This document shows, piece after piece, positions 12,425-26,176 of a DNA stretch of 64,000 nucleotides. Numbering within the stretch: position 1 is the stretch's first letter; the number at the start of each line of letters is the position of its first letter. The DNA is from Rotaria sp. Silwood1 (lineage: Eukaryota > Rotifera > Eurotatoria > Philodinida > Philodinidae), in NCBI GenBank assembly GCA_905250075.1, contig CAJNOP010000647.1, forward strand, positions 1 to 64,000. The letters run 5' to 3'. The notes beneath the pieces are model-generated. The model saw only the letters and a list, made by a program, of their open reading frames with translations. It was not told the origin of the DNA and ran no database searches. Both the position numbers and the translations under genes were made by a program.

Positions 12425-14123
12425 TTATGAAACGCAATGTAATATTTGACCAAATCGTTGAATTTTGAGTTTTAAATACTGTGTTAATTCTTTATTGTAC
12501 ACAAATAAATTGACGATTTCACATAGAAGACTTACCTGTCCCACACCTACGAGAGACAAATACGTCACTGGCCCGATACTGAAGTACCACGGAATACTGA
12601 AATATATGTAGACTGGACTCCAACCTCCAAAGAATATGCAGAACATGAAGACAATATGTCGCAGTAGATGAGTATCACGGCGACTCAACCGCTGATTGTG
12701 AAGATTGCCACCAGATGTTTGTGTTCCAGCTGTTTGACCTTGGGGTTGAACTTGATTAAATGAAGAACGAGCATAAATAAATATGCGCATGTTGACGACG
12801 AGAGAGACTAATGCAGGAAAAACAACAACAATGAATAGCGCATAGATATTCACCCATGGTTGTCGTGTACAATACTTCAAATAGATCAAAAAATTATATT
12901 TATTTTCATCTTTATCATTAGCAAACATTATTAGCAATCACTATTCTACCTAACGATAAAGTTGATAACCTAGTCATTTTCAATAAATTTATATGTCAAT
13001 ATAAACTGGTGGATAGTACGATAGAATATACAATCGACTATTGAGGGACAATGAATCGGAGGAGATTATTAAAAAGACTTTCATCTTCAGCTAGTTTGTG
13101 CAAGACTCTAATGACCTTGAAAAAATATTACTGATAGCTGATGAATGACAATTCAGTTCTTTTTATCTTTCTAAATGAGATCTGATTGACTGCGCGTCAA
13201 TTTTCTAATATGTACTTCTATGCGTAATGAATGAGTAGATGTTTGAACGTTTTTTTCGATGTAAAGTGTAGTATCTTCATCATTAAGCTTTACATAATTG
13301 CTAATTCATCATAACTATAACTCATTATTTAGATATAATTATTTTTTCTGTGGATATAATATAGATATGGCTTATTCTATTGATATACACCGCAATCCAA
13401 AAGATAGCTTTCTAACAGAGTTGTAAGCGAAACAATCGTTCGAAAAATTCTTTTCTGTATTGTGTATCCGAAACACAAAGAGACAGATAAACTTAATTAA
13501 GAGCATCTTTAGACATCAGAAAGATCTTTTTCACACAATTATTCTGTCTGTTATGTGTCTCTCGATAAATACATTGGCCCATCATACTTAACTTTAATGA
13601 TATTCTCAATGACATAATATGATCATATGACGTTTGATCATCACGTTGGACTTCTAATAATTAACTATCACTCAAAAATAATTCTTACCGGCCCTACAGT
13701 TGTAATAGTTGGTATACATAGTATACAACCAATTATCCATTGACCCAAAATAGATATAACTATCCATTTCTTTGTCTTGAAAAATGGTTTTCTTCCATAT
13801 ATTATAGCACAACATCGATTGATAGAAACAACAATCAAGGACAATGTAAATTGGCTATTCCACAACATTGTACCAAACTCTAGGATAGCACATGCAATGT
13901 CATTTTCCAATACTGTAAAGTCGAATTGCTGTAAAGTAAAGACAACAATCCAATAGATAGACAAGCACATGAGTATCAAGGAGATGTTGAGTGTAAATAT
14001 ATTGTAACGATTATGGAAATGGCTGATGAATATAAGTGGAATGGAATAAACACAACATAAGAGAACGATAAGTATGAAGATAGCGATTACAAGATTAACA
14101 AGAATGACGAGAGCATTATCCAT
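12425..14123 (-). CDS. Rhodopsin-type seven-transmembrane receptor, two exons
   Basis: Exon 1 is 14123-13689 (145 codons) and exon 2 is 12874-12425 (149 codons plus stop). They join in phase 0 across an 814-bp intron with GTAAGA donor and a pyrimidine-rich TTGAAG acceptor. The 294-residue product has TM1 about 8-32, TM2 42-66, TM3 77-101, TM4 120-140, TM5 152-176, TM6 215-240 and TM7 245-272. C78 at the top of TM3 and C147 in the second extracellular loop fit the conserved disulfide. INRCC replaces the DRY motif after TM3, and NLFVY stands where NPxxY is expected. This matches the large lineage-expanded peptide/chemosensory-type receptors of rotifers. Ligand unknown. The gene is divergent from the dynein gene. 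Exon 2 start was chosen on phase and acceptor quality; an earlier in-frame stop excludes more upstream choices. Confidence 0.85.
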
Positions 14124-15468
14124 CTTGATTGTGTGTGAGATTACGGGGAACTAGAAGAAATCCGAGAGGTTTTTTGTAAGTGAGATAACTGACGAATGAA
14201 AATCATGAATGATACAAATATTTTGTTGATTAGCGAGACATATAAAGCTACGTATCCGTGATGTCAAAGCAAAAGATGAATGAGATAGATAATCTAATTG
14301 ACTAAGCGTGAATGAAAAGCTGACACCAAACATTTCACTCATTAAATTAGATAAGCAAATAATCTACTCTTCCGGAATTAACTTATCCAAAAATTTTCTC
14401 GTCTTGTCCTCAGTATCCAAGTTGCTGTTGTTATATTCTAATCCAATAAAATTATGCTTGAAGTAGCAGATGACAGAATTTCTAGCACACTATCAAACTT
14501 CAGAATGCTAAAGATGACATTTTCTTACTACTTGTATAGAGAGAAATTTTTATCTGATTCAAATAGATTTTACATACGATAATTTATTCATTCATGAGAC
14601 TCTTTCATTTAGACATATGACTATTCTTGCCAAGTGATCTGATCAAACGCTAGGAAGAAAAATTTTTCTAAAAATCTGCCCTAGATACAGATGATTCGTT
14701 TGAATAATTTTGGTGAATTTATCTTGCGCAAAGGAAAAGTTGGCGATTGATTTTTAGATTGTTCAAAGATGAAAACCAAGCAATTTCTTGTTCTTGTCAC
14801 GGCATTAATCGGCATGGCCAAGCTTATTTTCGTCTTAATTTCAAAATCAACAAATATAGTGAAAGAAATTTTCAATGACACGACTAAGATCTAACGAAAA
14901 TTTTCGAGAGATACCAGGAAAATCACCTGAGCTAGGTGAGTACCAATCAATACGAATAAACTCGATTTGTACAAGTATATTTATATTGAATAACTGAAAA
15001 ATATTAAGAAATTTTCATCTAACTAAATTTAATTTTTCTTCAATACATCTGCTCTTGCTTTTATTTTATAGGCCACTATAATCGAACTGAAACTGAAGTA
15101 TGCTGATGAGCCATTGAGATTAGCTTGGATCTGCTTCATAGATGCTTAAAAGATTGTTACGATACATTAATTGAGTAGTTTGTTCAACTGTCAGACGTAA
15201 TCTTTATTCTATTAGATGAATATATATGAGCCGATTGCTTGGTTGAGACTTAAGTCTAATTTAACGCTTGGCAAATATTTCATTCTACTTTTGATCACTT
15301 CCTGTACTAATGCATACATACATATTAAGTAAGTATAATATTGCTTCATAGATTCAACTTAGACTTATTTCAAACTATCAAAAATTCATGCTACTCATGC
15401 AGAATTGTACTCAATAATATCATAATAAAAAAGAGCGCTTTAAAATAAATGATAATTTTCAATAATCA
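14124..15468. other. Intergenic spacer between divergent receptor and dynein genes
   Basis: About 1.35 kb separating two divergently transcribed genes, so both promoters should lie here. No defined TATA element, repeat or conserved motif stands out. Short minus-strand open frames at 14151-14342 and 14681-14881 are not supported. Confidence 0.4.
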
Positions 15469-18400
15469 ATGGATGATATTGAAAATGTTATAGAACAAGA
15501 AACAAAAATTAATAATGTTGAACCAACTATTGCTGAAGAAATACATGAAGAAATAATTGAGAAAGAAAATCAAGATGAAGATATATTATTAAAAGAAAAT
15601 CTTACAAATGAAACAATAACTAATGTTCATACATTTCTTTTTGATATTTTAGCATTTTTTTCTAATTTTCAATCAAGTCTAATTGTTGAATATTGTCAAG
15701 AAACACAAAATGTATACAAAGAATATGTTTGCCTTTTAAGAATAATATTTTTCATGATTTATTCTAGTGGAACTCAATTCAACATTTTCTTAATGATGAA
15801 AATACTCATATTTTACCTATATTCTTTTGTGATCCTCAAGAACGATTTCGTTCTAGTAAACGATCAAGTATAAGTAAATATCTTTCATGTGCAACAACAA
15901 AAAAAAAAGCCTACTTAATTTATATAGTTCTACCACAGTTAAATCAATCAATAAAAACTGATGAATCTTATATTGGAGTATGTTATTCATATTGATCAAT
16001 TTAATAAAAATTAAAATCTTATTTTAGATCGGAATAGATAAATCATTTGAAGATGGTGGTGTAATTTTTATAAAACCAAATACAATAAAATTAACAGAAA
16101 GAAATTTTAAAAATGTATAGTTAAATAAAAAAAAAGAAACATAAGATAATTTCATAGTTCATTATATTCTATAGGAATTAGTTATTTTTTCTATGAATTT
16201 TGATCAACAAAATCTTGATCTAATGATAAATTTAGAAACAATTTTATTTAGTTATTTACCATCAATAAAAAAAGCTGATGAATGGAATAAATTATATTTA
16301 TTTAATAGAAAAACTGATCAAATTAAATTAAATTTAATATATCAAATTGAACAAAATGCAATTTTTTTTCGAACAATACATAAATCATTTATTGATTGTA
16401 TTCAATTACAAAAAGTACCTATACGTTTAAGACATGATACACAAGAAATTATTAATCCAAATTCACTTTTACGTTTTGTTCAAGATACAGAATTAGTTCA
16501 ACAAACTGAAGAAACAATTATTGAATGGATAAAAGAAATTGATAATGTACATGTTACAAAAGAAATTCAAAACTTTCCAAAAAAAAGGATATTGAAATAT
16601 TAATGTCTCTTCTAGGAAAATCTTAAGTTGCCTTAACAGCAATAAATATATCATTACTTATCGAAATGACATAGTGTATAGATGCAGTTACATGCTAATA
16701 AAACTAATGATTGTATTGATTGCTGCTAGAATAACTTAAAATTCTCTTATAGAAGAAATTAAAATTTTCCTTGTCCTATAACATATTATCTATATTATTA
16801 AAATGTTCTTTTTTTTTTTTTGATTTTTAGTTTTATCGAAAGAGTACATTAGTTCGACAAATAATGTCTGATTCAGGTCCATTAAATGAAATAAAATATT
16901 GGAGAAAACAAGTCATACAATTAAATCATCTTATAAATCAACTTCGTTTACCTTCGAATCGTGCTGTTATTTATTTACTTAATATTGCTGCAAGTCCACG
17001 TTCAATTGTTTGTATAAGAAATAATTATATAAGATTAATATTAATAAAATTTTAATTTTAAGGAATGGAGAGAAATTGATAAAAAATTAACACTATGTAT
17101 TAATGAAGCACGTGATCATTATAAATTTTTAATGATTGTTGCTAAACATATTGGACCACTTTATCGTAATGATCCGGTAAATTTATTTTATAGAACGGAT
17201 ATGATATAATGAATACTTGGATTTCATTTTGAGTCTTACAAATACGTGACAATGGTCTTAAAAAGCGATATCAGATTCATTCAATAGAGAATTTTTTTTT
17301 TGCTTTCTTGTACGATCATGATCTTCATAAGATTTGTAGTAACTTTATCTAGTAGAACGAAATTTCAAATTAACATTTGAATGAATCTTTGAATACATAT
17401 TATAACAAATGAAGTTGAAATATGAGCGATCGCTTCTCGTACATTTTTACTAAGTTGAATGAAAAAATATGATTTTGAACAAAATGGTTGAAATGTTGAC
17501 TTGAGCAGTGGAAACAACATTCAACTACTTTGCATTTTTTAATGAGCATACTTCTAATCTGAATAGATTTTCTCAGTAGTTCAATGAAGTAAATTTTACT
17601 CTAAAAAATAAACTTTGTAGAAAGATTTTCTTCATTATGTTACATCCGTTAGTATCATAGATTAGTAGAACAAGTTTAGTTGAAGTTTGAAATTCATCCG
17701 AACGAACTATACAATTAGACGAGTTGGTTAACGAAATGAAAGACTATTTAAAAATCATGAAACACAGAAAACTTTTGTTTTCATTTCGAATACGGAACCC
17801 ATAGAGTCATCAGTTATCTGCCTAGGTTCATTATAATAAAATGCTCTTTGAAATTTCAAATTAATTATCAAAAATACACGTTGTAATCTTTTGTCCATTG
17901 GTTTTGTTAGAATCTGATTCAACAGTAGATGATGGCGAGTGAAAAACCTACTGCAAAGTTCAGTAGCATGGAAACAAATGAACTTTGACTATTCCTAGTG
18001 AATGACTGGGTTTAGATTACTTTATGAGGTTTTAACATTTGACTACAAAATTCTTCTAAATGTTCAATCTACACCTATAATTGGATCAATTATCCTCGAA
18101 GTTTCTAACAGTAATAACTCTTGTTCTAGTCTGTTGCATTTCATAGATATTAAAAATAAGATTCAACAAACATTTCTTTCAAAGTTTTATTTAATAACTC
18201 ACAAGAATTAATATTAAACAACAACTAATTTTTACAATGGCATGATGCCAGTAGCAGGCAGGATCTTCTCAACAAAATGGAAAATAGCCCAAAAACACGG
18301 ACTTGAACTTTCGAGTTAAAAATTTTTAGTTCGGACCAAAACCAACTGGTTAATTTTTCGTAAGCATAATAAATTCCTTTAGCATGATCCAAGGCTCTCA

Positions 18401-21400
18401 TTGTATGATGAGAAAATGTTGACTTCATATTTAGAGTTAGGATCCTAAAAACATCAATACAAAAAAATCGGTGAAAACCAGTTAGTTTTAAGAATTCATC
18501 GGGACGTGTTCGGTTTTAAGTACTCAATAAACTTATGCATAGAATGGTAGAATATCCAATCAAGATCCTGTAACATATTGGTAATGGAGAACACGGAAAG
18601 ATATTTTCCCGATAATTAACCTAATATGCGAGTATGTTGAATTCAGCACACTCACTAAGGATGATGCGAATGAATTCTAAAAATATTGAAAAAATTGCTA
18701 CAAATATGTTCTAGAAACAATGATGGAATGGATTCATTTAGAAATTTCCACTAATTTGAATGATAATAATTTTTATATTTTATTTATTTTAGCGTGAAAT
18801 TCAAGAAAATCTCAATAATCTTCTCAATACTATAGTTCTCATTAATTCATGTTCAGAATTTTATTCCAAACCAGAAAAAATTGCTGGTCTACTTGTTTCT
18901 GTAAGTCTTTCAAAAAAAAAAAATTTTTTTTAATTTTAATTCACTATTTACTTTTTAGATAAATAATCAGATGGTAATTAGTTGTAAAAATTATTTAACT
19001 AACAATCATACAATTGATATTCGAACACTTGATAGAAAAGAATTATTAAAACGTATTGATTATATTCATAATTTATATCAAACTTATCATGAAATATTTA
19101 TAAAAATAAAACAAAAAATTGAAAATCATTATTTAAATAAAACAAATGATCATCTTTCTGAACATCATTTATTTGGTCAACTTGATTTTCTAAGTCAACG
19201 TTTGACTAGTGTAAAGTTTTATCTTTTTTAAAATCAAACAAGAAAAATATTAATTTTCTTTTTATTTAGTTTCGTGAAATAATTGAATCATTTGAAATCT
19301 ATTCTCTTCTATCAAAATCTCGAATGGATGGTCTTGAACAAATAACTTCTATTTATAATAAAATTCAAACAGAATTTTATACATTTAAATTTAATTTATT
19401 CGATTCAAATGATAAACAATTTGATTTATTTTATAATAAATTACATCATACACTTTCTGATATTGATGTAGATAAATTGATATTTAATTTTTATTTTTTT
19501 GTATTTCATCTTTTCTAGCAAAAACTTTATCAAATCTTAGATAAAGATCTTCATCGTATACTTCATTCACCATCACATTATTCTTATAATGCATTAAAAT
19601 TACTTTTACGTTATGAAAATTTACATATACCATTTTTTGATTCAACTGAATTCTTAATTGATATTATTCAATGGTATGAAAAAGAAGAACTTGATGTAAT
19701 TAAAATATTAAGAATAATAAATTATATTAAATTCTATATTGATTTTTTTTTTTATTATTTTATTTAGAAAGTCAAAATAATTTATAATCAATGTCGAAAT
19801 ATACCTACTATTGAACGAGATCATCCACCGATTATTGGTAAAGAAATTATCGAAAAAAAACAAAAAAATTCTTGTTTAAAAATTTTTCTATTTTAGGTCG
19901 TATTCTATGGGCAAGACGAATGTATAAACGTATTCAAATATCTTATATTGAATTTATTAAACGTATTGAATTAAAAGATCATCCAATAATGAAAAAAATT
20001 ACAGAAAATTTTCTTATGATTATAAATGGTTTTTCACTTTATGAACTTTTATATCATCGTCATTGGTTTCTGTTTGTTTAGTTTTCTTCTGCTTCTAAAA
20101 TTTTTTATATATTTAGGTATAATACATTAGGTGATGTCGTCAATCTATTATGTAATCCACTTCTTATTCGACAAAATCTTATTCGACAATTATATATTAA
20201 TTATGATCCATTTATTGATACAATTTTACATGAATGTGAATTATTAGCACGATATTCAATAACAATGCCTGATTTAGGATATAAATTATTATTAGATAGA
20301 AATAGAATTCGATTTTATTATGAAAGATTAAAAGTATGTGAACATAGAAGATAAACATATGTGTACGAAATTTATATTTTAATATTTTAGAAATTACTCA
20401 AAGATTTTTCAATTCTATTAGCTAAAGCACATCCAACTAGTTATGAATTAGTAGAAAAAGTAATGGCACAAGTAAGAGATTGATGATAATAAGAAAATTC
20501 TATAGTTAATAATGCTTATTAGTCTTGCTTCGAAAACAAATGATCGATTTTGACTTAAATAAACAAAAAAGTTCGTTGTACTATTCAACAGACTCCTTTT
20601 TGTTCTTTGTTTTCTAATGAATATACTATCAATTTATAAATATAGTGTATTGCACTATTTTTTTTTCGCATAAATGCAGATTATCTGTAGTTAGAAATGT
20701 GTAGTTTTCATCATTCGAAAGAATCAAGTTGCAACATGAACTTATATACAGATATAAAATAGACGAAACTACTGTATTAGTTGAAATGTTGATATTGTCC
20801 TGTTTAAAAGAGAAAGATTCCATTTGATAACAAGGGGAAGAAAATCAGTTTTTGATAGTTTAAAGTATATTTTAGTAGTTTGGTCAAGTTTATTATAGAA
20901 TGATAAACCATTCTTCATTCATCTGACCTAAACTTTGAGTTAGGAACTAATATCAGTTCCAAAATATAAGGCAGGTGGTTGTTTCTTGAATAACTTTTGA
21001 TAGGAAGAAGATAGAGACCTGCGATTTTCAGCGTTCGATAGCCAAGACTCAGGAGCATCTATCATCAAGCAATGGCTCTTCTCAGGTGAACTCTCAAAAG
21101 TGGTTTTTCAGAGGGTCTCTGGAAAACTACGCGGAATTTCCAAAAACTGCCCTATAAACCTACTGACTTCGCTACATATTCTTAATCAACAGCAAAAGAC
21201 GAATCGATTCATATAAATATCGAAGGATTTCGAAGACATTTTTTTCGACAAGTAGTCTACCGCAAGGGGTATCTTAAAAAAATGAAGTTAGTGAAAATGC
21301 TGTTTTTATTGTTTAACAACTCATTATTTTGCGTTCTAACGTCATTTTACGAACTTCGAAATCGTTTTGAACTATCCAGGTGACTTTTTGACCCATTTTA

Positions 21401-24400
21401 GTTCTTGAGGTACCCCTTGCGGTAGGGTGCTCGTCGAAAAAAAATGTCTTCGAAATCCTTCGATATTTATATGAATCAATTCGTCTTTTGCTGTTGATTA
21501 AGAATATGTAGAGAAGTCAGTAGGTTTATAGGGCAGTTTTTGGAAATTCCGCGTAGTTTTCCAGAGACCCTCTGAAAAACCACTGTTGAGAGTTCATCTG
21601 AGAAGAGACCTTGCTTGATGATAGATGCTTCTGAGTCTTGGCTATCGAACGCTGAAAACCGCAGGTCTCTATCTTTTTCCTATCAAAACTTATTCAAGAA
21701 ACAACCACCCGCCTTCTATTTTGGAACGTATAATAGTCAATTCTTTCTATTTAATATGTCAAACCAATCGAAACAGTTCTGTTCTGATTATGAATAATGT
21801 AAGCTGTAAATAATTACATTCAAATGCTAATTTTGAATAGAATATTATCTTCCAAAATAGTGGCTAAGGGAAGGATGAGCTCTTTTTTAAAATCTTTTTA
21901 AAGTTGTTGTACACAATTGCTTAAATGACGTCGCTCAAAAAAATATGAATGCTTTGTTCAATATAGAACAAATGGCGTTTTTGAAAAATGAAATGACTTC
22001 CACTACACTTTTGGGGGGAGTCTTTTGAAAAGTTTTATGGGAGATGAGAAAAGCTGCACTGTCGCTATTCTATGATCGATTCAATCAAAGTTTAACTATT
22101 TGATTTAGGTTGATAATACTCTTTCAATTGGTTTAAATCGTCTGAATTGGTTATCAAAAAATTTCGATGAATTATTTCTTCCAGCTGAAGAAAAAATATC
22201 CTTAATGTCTGATTTTCTTAGTCAAATATCTTCATTAATAATTCATCGTATTGAAGAACCATTAAATGAAGTATCTCGTTTTGAAATTCTTGAATTTCCT
22301 GATGATTCAATTGATTTTAAACAATTTATTAATGATATTCGACAACAAATTATATTTAAAGCTGAAAAACTTAATTCACTTTCAATGCAAATTGAATCAG
22401 CTGTTTTACATGTTATACAAATGTTTTTTGATAAAATTGGTTATAAATCAAAACCATTTGAACAAAAAATTGGAGATATTGGTTATTAACTAAATAAATA
22501 TCAAAGATAAAGATTTAAAATTTTGTATGTTTTTTTTTTTTAGATTTAATGCAACTTTCATCAATGCAACGATTAGCAATACAAATGTTTGTTCAAGATC
22601 CATCAAAATCAATAAAAAAATCAAGAAATCCAAATCAATTTATTCTACAACCATCAAATGAATGGGAACGTTTTAATGAACTTTGTAAAAAGAAAAATCT
22701 CACAGATTCATTGTTTTTGTATAAAAATGATATTTTTTATTATTTTCAATATCTTTCTTAGGTAATGAATTTCTTAGTTCATTTGAAGCTCGTTTAATTG
22801 AAGCATTAACATTATGTGCTAAAAATACATTTGAAATGATTAAAACTCGAGCTAATCCAACATTGTAAAATTATTTAGAAGTTCAAAAAAAAGGCAACAT
22901 TTTTCTATTTAGAATTCAAATAAAATCTCGATTAAAAAAACTTCGATTATATTCTCTTGATACAGTCGATGCAAATATCGATAGAAAAGATAATATCATA
23001 CATCCATTAATATTAACTAATGTTGAATTACATTCTTCTATTATTATATTAAATCCAAGTATTGATGAAATTCAACAATTAATGCATCAATTAGTTAATT
23101 ATGTTTTAAATATATTTCATGGTGTACGAAAATGGGGTGAAGTACGACATATTGATTGTAAACTTATACATAATTATCCAATGCATGATTTTTCGGATTT
23201 ATTACCAACAGATGAAAATTTAGAAATAGATAAAATATCTGATAATACAGATGAAAATTTAAGACATATTGAACAAGGTAAAAGAAATATTGATTTACTT
23301 TGAATTATAAGTCAATATGAAAAATATTGTTACACTCGAAGACGTAGTCTTATATAGGAAGTCATTGTAAAAAAATTTAATAACTCACATGCATTGGTTG
23401 CAACAGTGGTGTTTACTCCTTTATTATAAAAGCTGTTTTTTTTAAAATCTCAATTGTTCTAATATAGACTCTGAAAGTAAAGACGAGTTTTCCTAAAATT
23501 TGAGGTCTCTAGAAAATAGACATATGAAAAATTCTATAGTTTAATTAAACATGAATAGGAACAAAAATTCTTTTAAGATTTTATTAGAACATGCTAAGTA
23601 TAATAAGTGTTTCACTCTTGAATCTTACCGAAGTTAGAATTAGATAACTGATCGATCCACGAGCAAATGGTTAACGCTTGAATGATGCACTATGTTCATG
23701 AAACTCAATAATACTATAAAGGATGTGCCAGTCTTACCGAATGCATAGAAGTATCTTCTAACGTTCGATGATAGTTCTAAAGCTATCAATCGAGAAACTT
23801 AGAAAAAAGTTCGCAAAAACAATGTATCTAGTTACCGTTAGACACAGTTGCACCACTTATCACAAAGGTTTACTAACAGAATTCATCGAAATGTTTATTA
23901 ATTTTTGAAATTTTATCATAATAATACAATTCAATTCATGAATAATCAGTATTAGTTATGAAAAAAAATATATGTTCAAGTATTATCATTCAAATAGGGT
24001 TAAGACTAGAGCTTCGTTTGTGATTCATACGCTTGTACAATATAAAATAACTGGGATCCGGATAGTTGCTCGCGGGGCAGTTGCACGCGGACACTTGCTT
24101 GCTAGGACAGTTGCTCGCTATAGGATCCTATGCAACTGTTATAGAGCAAGTGTCCGCGCGCAACTGTCCGGCGAGCAACTGTCCGGATCCCAATTGATTA
24201 AATATAACAGTAAAACTTTTTTAACGTCAAAATGAAAGCTATATAAATAGTACTTAGAGAGTATAAATTACAAAAAATTATTGATAATACGATAGGTAGT
24301 TTATGATTCAAATCTATATGATAATTTTATATTTTTTTTTCAGCCAAAACATATTATAACACAATATCAAATAATAAAGAATTAACTAAATTATATCAAA

Positions 24401-26176
24401 ATATTGGAACTTTTTTTGTAGAAAATCATGTTCGGTAAGATTGTTATTTTTGATATTAATTAATCTATTTTTTTTATTATTTTAATATAAAAAGATTCGA
24501 AAAAGAATTAGAAGAATATTATGAATTTCGTGATTTATGGGAAATGAATAAGATAAATCAAGCAAAAAAATTCATTTTAGCTAATCCAAGTTATGCTGCT
24601 ATTCGATCAATATTTTCTGATTTTGATGATACACGAGATTTAATTAAACGAATATCGGAATCAAAAGATATTGATCCATTTCGTTATATAACAAATAAAT
24701 TAAAAACAAATTTATTTGATGAAATTCGACAACTTGAATTAATATTTGCTAAATATATTCGAATACATTATAGAATGAAATTTATGAGTATTAATGATTT
24801 TTTTAAAAAAACTGAACCACGTTTAAATCGACAATTAAGAGATCTTGATGATGTACGATTTGTTATTAATGCACTTGATACATTAAAAGAAAATTTTGTA
24901 TTTGTCGATCATACTATTGAACCATTAGAAGTAAGAAATTTAAATTATTATTCAAGCATTGATTTATAGACAGAATACATAGTGAATAAAATCTATCATC
25001 ACATACTCTTACTTTAAGGGAAGAAAAACCTATGTGTAATTTAACGAAGAATAGAATATAGTTTTGATCTTGGTGGTTTTGTGTGCTGGCGATCTGAAAT
25101 TTATTTACACATACTGTACACCAAATCTGTAGATCATCGGTATTGCGACGTTAGTATTTCTTAGTTATCAAAAGAATTATGATGGATAGTATTCTGAGCT
25201 TTATTGGTTAAAAGAAACTGTCTATAAAATTTCAAATGTTTATTTTGGTTATAAACGCATTTCTCAAAGAATTCGTTGACCAGATTCAGTTCACTAACGA
25301 AACGAATTCTTCACGTGTAAAACCACCTTTTTTTGCTGGGTATGATATTCAGTAGTTAAAAAGTCTATCTTGAATGTGGGTGTAGGTTCAACTAGTGGCG
25401 TAACCAGGGTAGGGCTCCGCCCAACCACCGACGTCAACTTCGTCAGCTAAATTCTCTTATCAGCCCTACCACTCCACAGACCTCATTCTCCTGAGCCCAA
25501 TCACCAGACATTTAAGCGACGCTAAGCCCTACCATCGCCAAAATCCTAGTTACGCCACTAGGGTCAACTCTGCTTTTAATCCACCCACACCCACACTCTA
25601 CCAACTTACGTTAGTTGAACATATCATTTATCTTTGAATTATCTTTTTTTTAAATAAAGGAAGTTTACAATTTATTTAAACGTTATTCAATTGATATTCC
25701 ACAAGAAGAACAAATGGCTATTGAAATGCTTCGTAGTACACATGAACGTCTTCTTAAACGAGCTAAATATGTTACACATGATCTTGTTAATACTCAACAA
25801 TCATTTCTTGATCGTTTTCTTATTGATATAAAACAATTTCAAACTGATGTTACAGATTTTGTCGAAGATTATGATAATAATGGTCCAATGATTGAAGGTT
25901 TACCAGCTCAAGAAGCAAGTGATCGTTTAACACATTTTGAATCACGTTTTAATGATTTATGGAAACGTTATGAAACATTTGTTGCTGGTGAAGAATTATT
26001 TGGTTTAGATAAAACTGAATATATTCATTTACAAACAATTAAAAAACAACTTAATTATCTTAAACGTCTCTATGGTCTTTATAATGATGTTATAAATACC
26101 ATGGAAATATATTATGAAACAAATTGGAAAGATTTTCATATTGATCAAATTACAAATGAAATACAAGAATTTCAAA
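15469..26176 (+). CDS. Dynein heavy chain part 1: N-terminal tail exons
   Basis: Exons: 15469-15711, 15768-15977, 16028-16114, 16175-16546, 16831-17007, 17063-17176, 18793-18900, 18959-19210, 19270-19467, 19519-19695, 19768-19837, 19897-20065, 20117-20333, 20391-20471, 22109-22481, 22544-22684, 22762-22864, 22913-23277, 24344-24434, 24495-24930 and 25660-26176. They encode about 1500 residues of the tail that docks the motor in the outer arm and binds intermediate and other heavy chains. Landmarks are EYWRKQV-like and RILWARRM segments, [25 protein letters not shown], and [18 protein letters not shown], which match the order in DNAH5. Donors at 17008 (GTTTGT) and 22685 (GTAAAA) were chosen on phase. 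Introns above 1 kb are 17177-18792, 20472-22108 and 23278-24343. Confidence 0.9.

Noticed and set aside
25371-25610. GTGGGTGT and CACCCACACCC stretches as rotifer telomere-like repeats
   Set aside because: Only isolated partial units flank a MITE; there is no tandem telomeric array.
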